Position numbers and translations under genes: made by a program. Source: Sedimentisphaerales bacterium (GTDB lineage Bacteria > Planctomycetota > Phycisphaerae > Sedimentisphaerales > SM23-30). Taken from it: a stretch of 5,498 nucleotides of DNA. This document shows positions 4,244 through 5,498 of this stretch, piece by piece; position 1 is the stretch's first letter, and the number at the start of each line of letters is the position of its first letter. The notes under the pieces were generated by a model. The model saw only the letters and a list, made by a program, of their open reading frames with translations, had not been told where the DNA came from and did not search any database. The DNA lies in contig DAOWAK010000111.1 of the NCBI GenBank assembly GCA_030634605.1, positions 1-5,498 of the forward strand, written 5' to 3'.

Positions 4244-5389
4244 ATGAAATCCATCATCACCGGCATACTGACGATTATGGTTCTGGCAAATTCCACTTTT
4301 GCACAAGAAGGAACCCGTTTGCTGCGTTTTCCTGCTATTCACGAGGACCAGTTGGTCTTTACTTATGGCGGCGATCTTTACACGGTCTCGTCGAAAGGCG
4401 GCGTGGCCCGTAAAATTACCAGCCATCCGGGGTATGAAATGTTCGCCCGCTTTTCACCTGACGGGCAACAGTTGGCTTTTACCGGCCAATATGACGGCAA
4501 CACCGAGGTTTATCTGATGCCCGCCCAGGGCGGCGAACCGACCCGGCTGACTTTCACCGCCACTCTGAGTCGAGATGACGTGTCAGACCGCATGGGGCCC
4601 AACAACATCGTAATGTGCTGGAAAAACCGCGATGATGAAATCGTGTTTCGATCACGCATGCAGTCCTTTAACAGTTTTATCGGGCAGTTGTATTCCGTCT
4701 CGACCCAGGCAACGCAGCTGGAACAGTTGCCCCTACCACGGGGAGGTTTTTGCTCATTTTCTCCGGACGATAAAAAAATGGCTTACAACCGGGTTTTCCG
4801 CGAATTCCGAACCTGGAAGCGTTATCGCGGCGGCATGGCTGACGACATCTGGATTTATGATTTTGAATCCAAACAGACCACCAACATCACCGACAATCCC
4901 GCTCAGGACATTATCCCCATGTGGCACCGGGACAAAATTTATTTTCTCTCCGACCGGGACGAAAATCAGAGAATGAATCTTTACGCTTTCGATACCAATT
5001 CCCAACAAACCAAAAAGCTTACCAACTTTACCGATTTCGATATTAAATTCCCCTCCCTCGGTAAAAAAGCTATCGTGTTTGAAAATGGCGGTTTTGTTTA
5101 TCGCTTCGATCTTGACAAAAATGAACATCAAAAAATAAACATCAGTATCCAGGAAGATTTCAGCGCCGCCCGAGACGCCCTGGTGGATGTTGACGGGAAA
5201 ATCACCAACTACGAAATCTCCCCGGACGGGAAACGGGCGTTGTTCGGCGCTCGCGGCGAGGTGTTCACCGTGCCTGCCAAGCAGGGCTTTACCCGGAATT
5301 TGACTAACTCTTCGGCAGTACACAACCGTAACTCCCAGTGGTCGCCGGACGGCAAACACACCGAGTACATATCCGAATCTACCGGCTAA
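4244..5389 (+). CDS. Tricorn protease-like protein, N-terminal propellers, cut by in-frame stop
   Basis: The start has AGGAG five bases upstream. Residues 1-20 are a signal peptide (Lys2, hydrophobic ITGILTIMVLA, cleavage after TFA), so the product is exported. The rest is beta-propeller sequence with PD40/WD40-like repeats: RFSPDG (69-74), SFSPDD (171-176), ISPDG (325-329) and WSPDG (366-370). The order, including GGDLYTVSSKGG at 42-53 and ARGEVFTVPAKQG at 336-348, fits the N-terminus of tricorn-type S41 proteases. In this family a first propeller (about 20-310) and a second propeller precede a PDZ domain and the serine protease core, over 1000 residues in all. The TAA at 5387-5389 falls inside the second propeller, and homology continues in the same frame beyond it. 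A 381-residue product would lack the protease, so this is a truncated gene, a recoded gene or a sequencing error. Confidence 0.85.
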   Translation: MKSIITGILTIMVLANSTFAQEGTRLLRFPAIHEDQLVFTYGGDLYTVSSKGGVARKITSHPGYEMFARFSPDGQQLAFTGQYDGNTEVYLMPAQGGEPTRLTFTATLSRDDVSDRMGPNNIVMCWKNRDDEIVFRSRMQSFNSFIGQLYSVSTQATQLEQLPLPRGGFCSFSPDDKKMAYNRVFREFRTWKRYRGGMADDIWIYDFESKQTTNITDNPAQDIIPMWHRDKIYFLSDRDENQRMNLYAFDTNSQQTKKLTNFTDFDIKFPSLGKKAIVFENGGFVYRFDLDKNEHQKINISIQEDFSAARDALVDVDGKITNYEISPDGKRALFGARGEVFTVPAKQGFTRNLTNSSAVHNRNSQWSPDGKHTEYISESTG

Positions 5390-5498
5390 TACGAAATGTA
5401 CGTCGTCCCTCAGGGGGGCTCAGGCCCGGTAAAGCAAATTACTTACGGAGGCGAAACCTACAAATACGCAATACAATGGCCGCCCGACTGCAAAAAAC
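5390..5498 (+). pseudogene. Continuation of the tricorn-like gene after the stop codon (runs off right edge)
   Basis: In the same frame as the gene before it the bases encode YEMYVVPQGGSGPVKQITYG and then GETYKYAIQWPPDCKK, which continues the propeller pattern: the outer strand of one blade and the WSPD-like start of the next. No further stop occurs before the edge. The SPDSKK-like motif appears as PPDCKK, and GKHTEYIS just before the stop replaces the more usual GKxxAYIS, so there may be decay beyond a single stop. An ATG at 5396 could restart translation, but no ribosome-binding site is evident. Confidence 0.65.

Noticed and set aside
4754..5359. Minus-strand frame of 201 codons opposite the tricorn-like gene
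   Set aside because: It is a shadow of a strongly recognisable propeller gene with signal peptide and ribosome-binding site on the plus strand; no ribosome-binding site or motif supports the reverse frame.
1..5498. CRISPR array, tRNA, rRNA, insertion sequence ends
   Set aside because: No regularly spaced direct repeats of 25-40 bases, no tRNA T-loop and acceptor pattern, no rRNA-like conserved sequence and no transposase frame were seen on either strand.

Overview
The window looks like bacterial chromosome of middling G+C with short, mostly minus-strand genes separated by long spacers full of small palindromes. The mix of a CGGC-domain protein (a family common in anaerobes), PilZ proteins, a secreted tricorn-type protease, LacI-type operator sequences and many dispersed hairpin repeats suggests a Planctomycetota-like organism (perhaps Phycisphaerae). 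That assignment is inference from style of sequence, not from a marker gene.

Layout. Positions 1-181 hold the first 60 codons of a minus-strand gene that is a clear paralogue of the complete PilZ-domain gene at 674-1321. The two copies also share part of their upstream DNA, so the unit was duplicated together with its control region. Between them lies a run of four hairpins (415-525) and a CAGGAT repeat (580-607). Position 1644-2075 encodes a CGGC-domain, cysteine-rich protein and 2237-2980 a class I SAM-dependent methyltransferase, both on the minus strand, with palindromic repeats in the 161-base gap between them.

Positions 3000-4240 form a gene-poor stretch with much regulatory structure. 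It contains another CAGGAT repeat, a terminator-like hairpin, two copies of a LacI/CcpA-type operator 1003 bases apart (3120 and 4123), an 80-residue hypothetical gene (3319-3561, minus) with a folded leader and its own terminator, and a separate compact minus-strand unit (about 3877 to 3638). That unit has a TTGACA promoter, a ribosome-binding site, a 42-codon ORF and a very strong intrinsic terminator. It is the best candidate here for something undescribed.

From 4244 to the right edge, on the plus strand, runs a secreted tricorn protease-like gene. Its frame is cut by a TAA at 5387-5389, but the same frame continues to encode recognisable propeller sequence up to the window edge, so the gene looks broken, freshly mutated or mis-sequenced. 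No genes in the window form an obvious operon; most appear to be single transcription units. No rRNA, tRNA, transposase or CRISPR array was seen.
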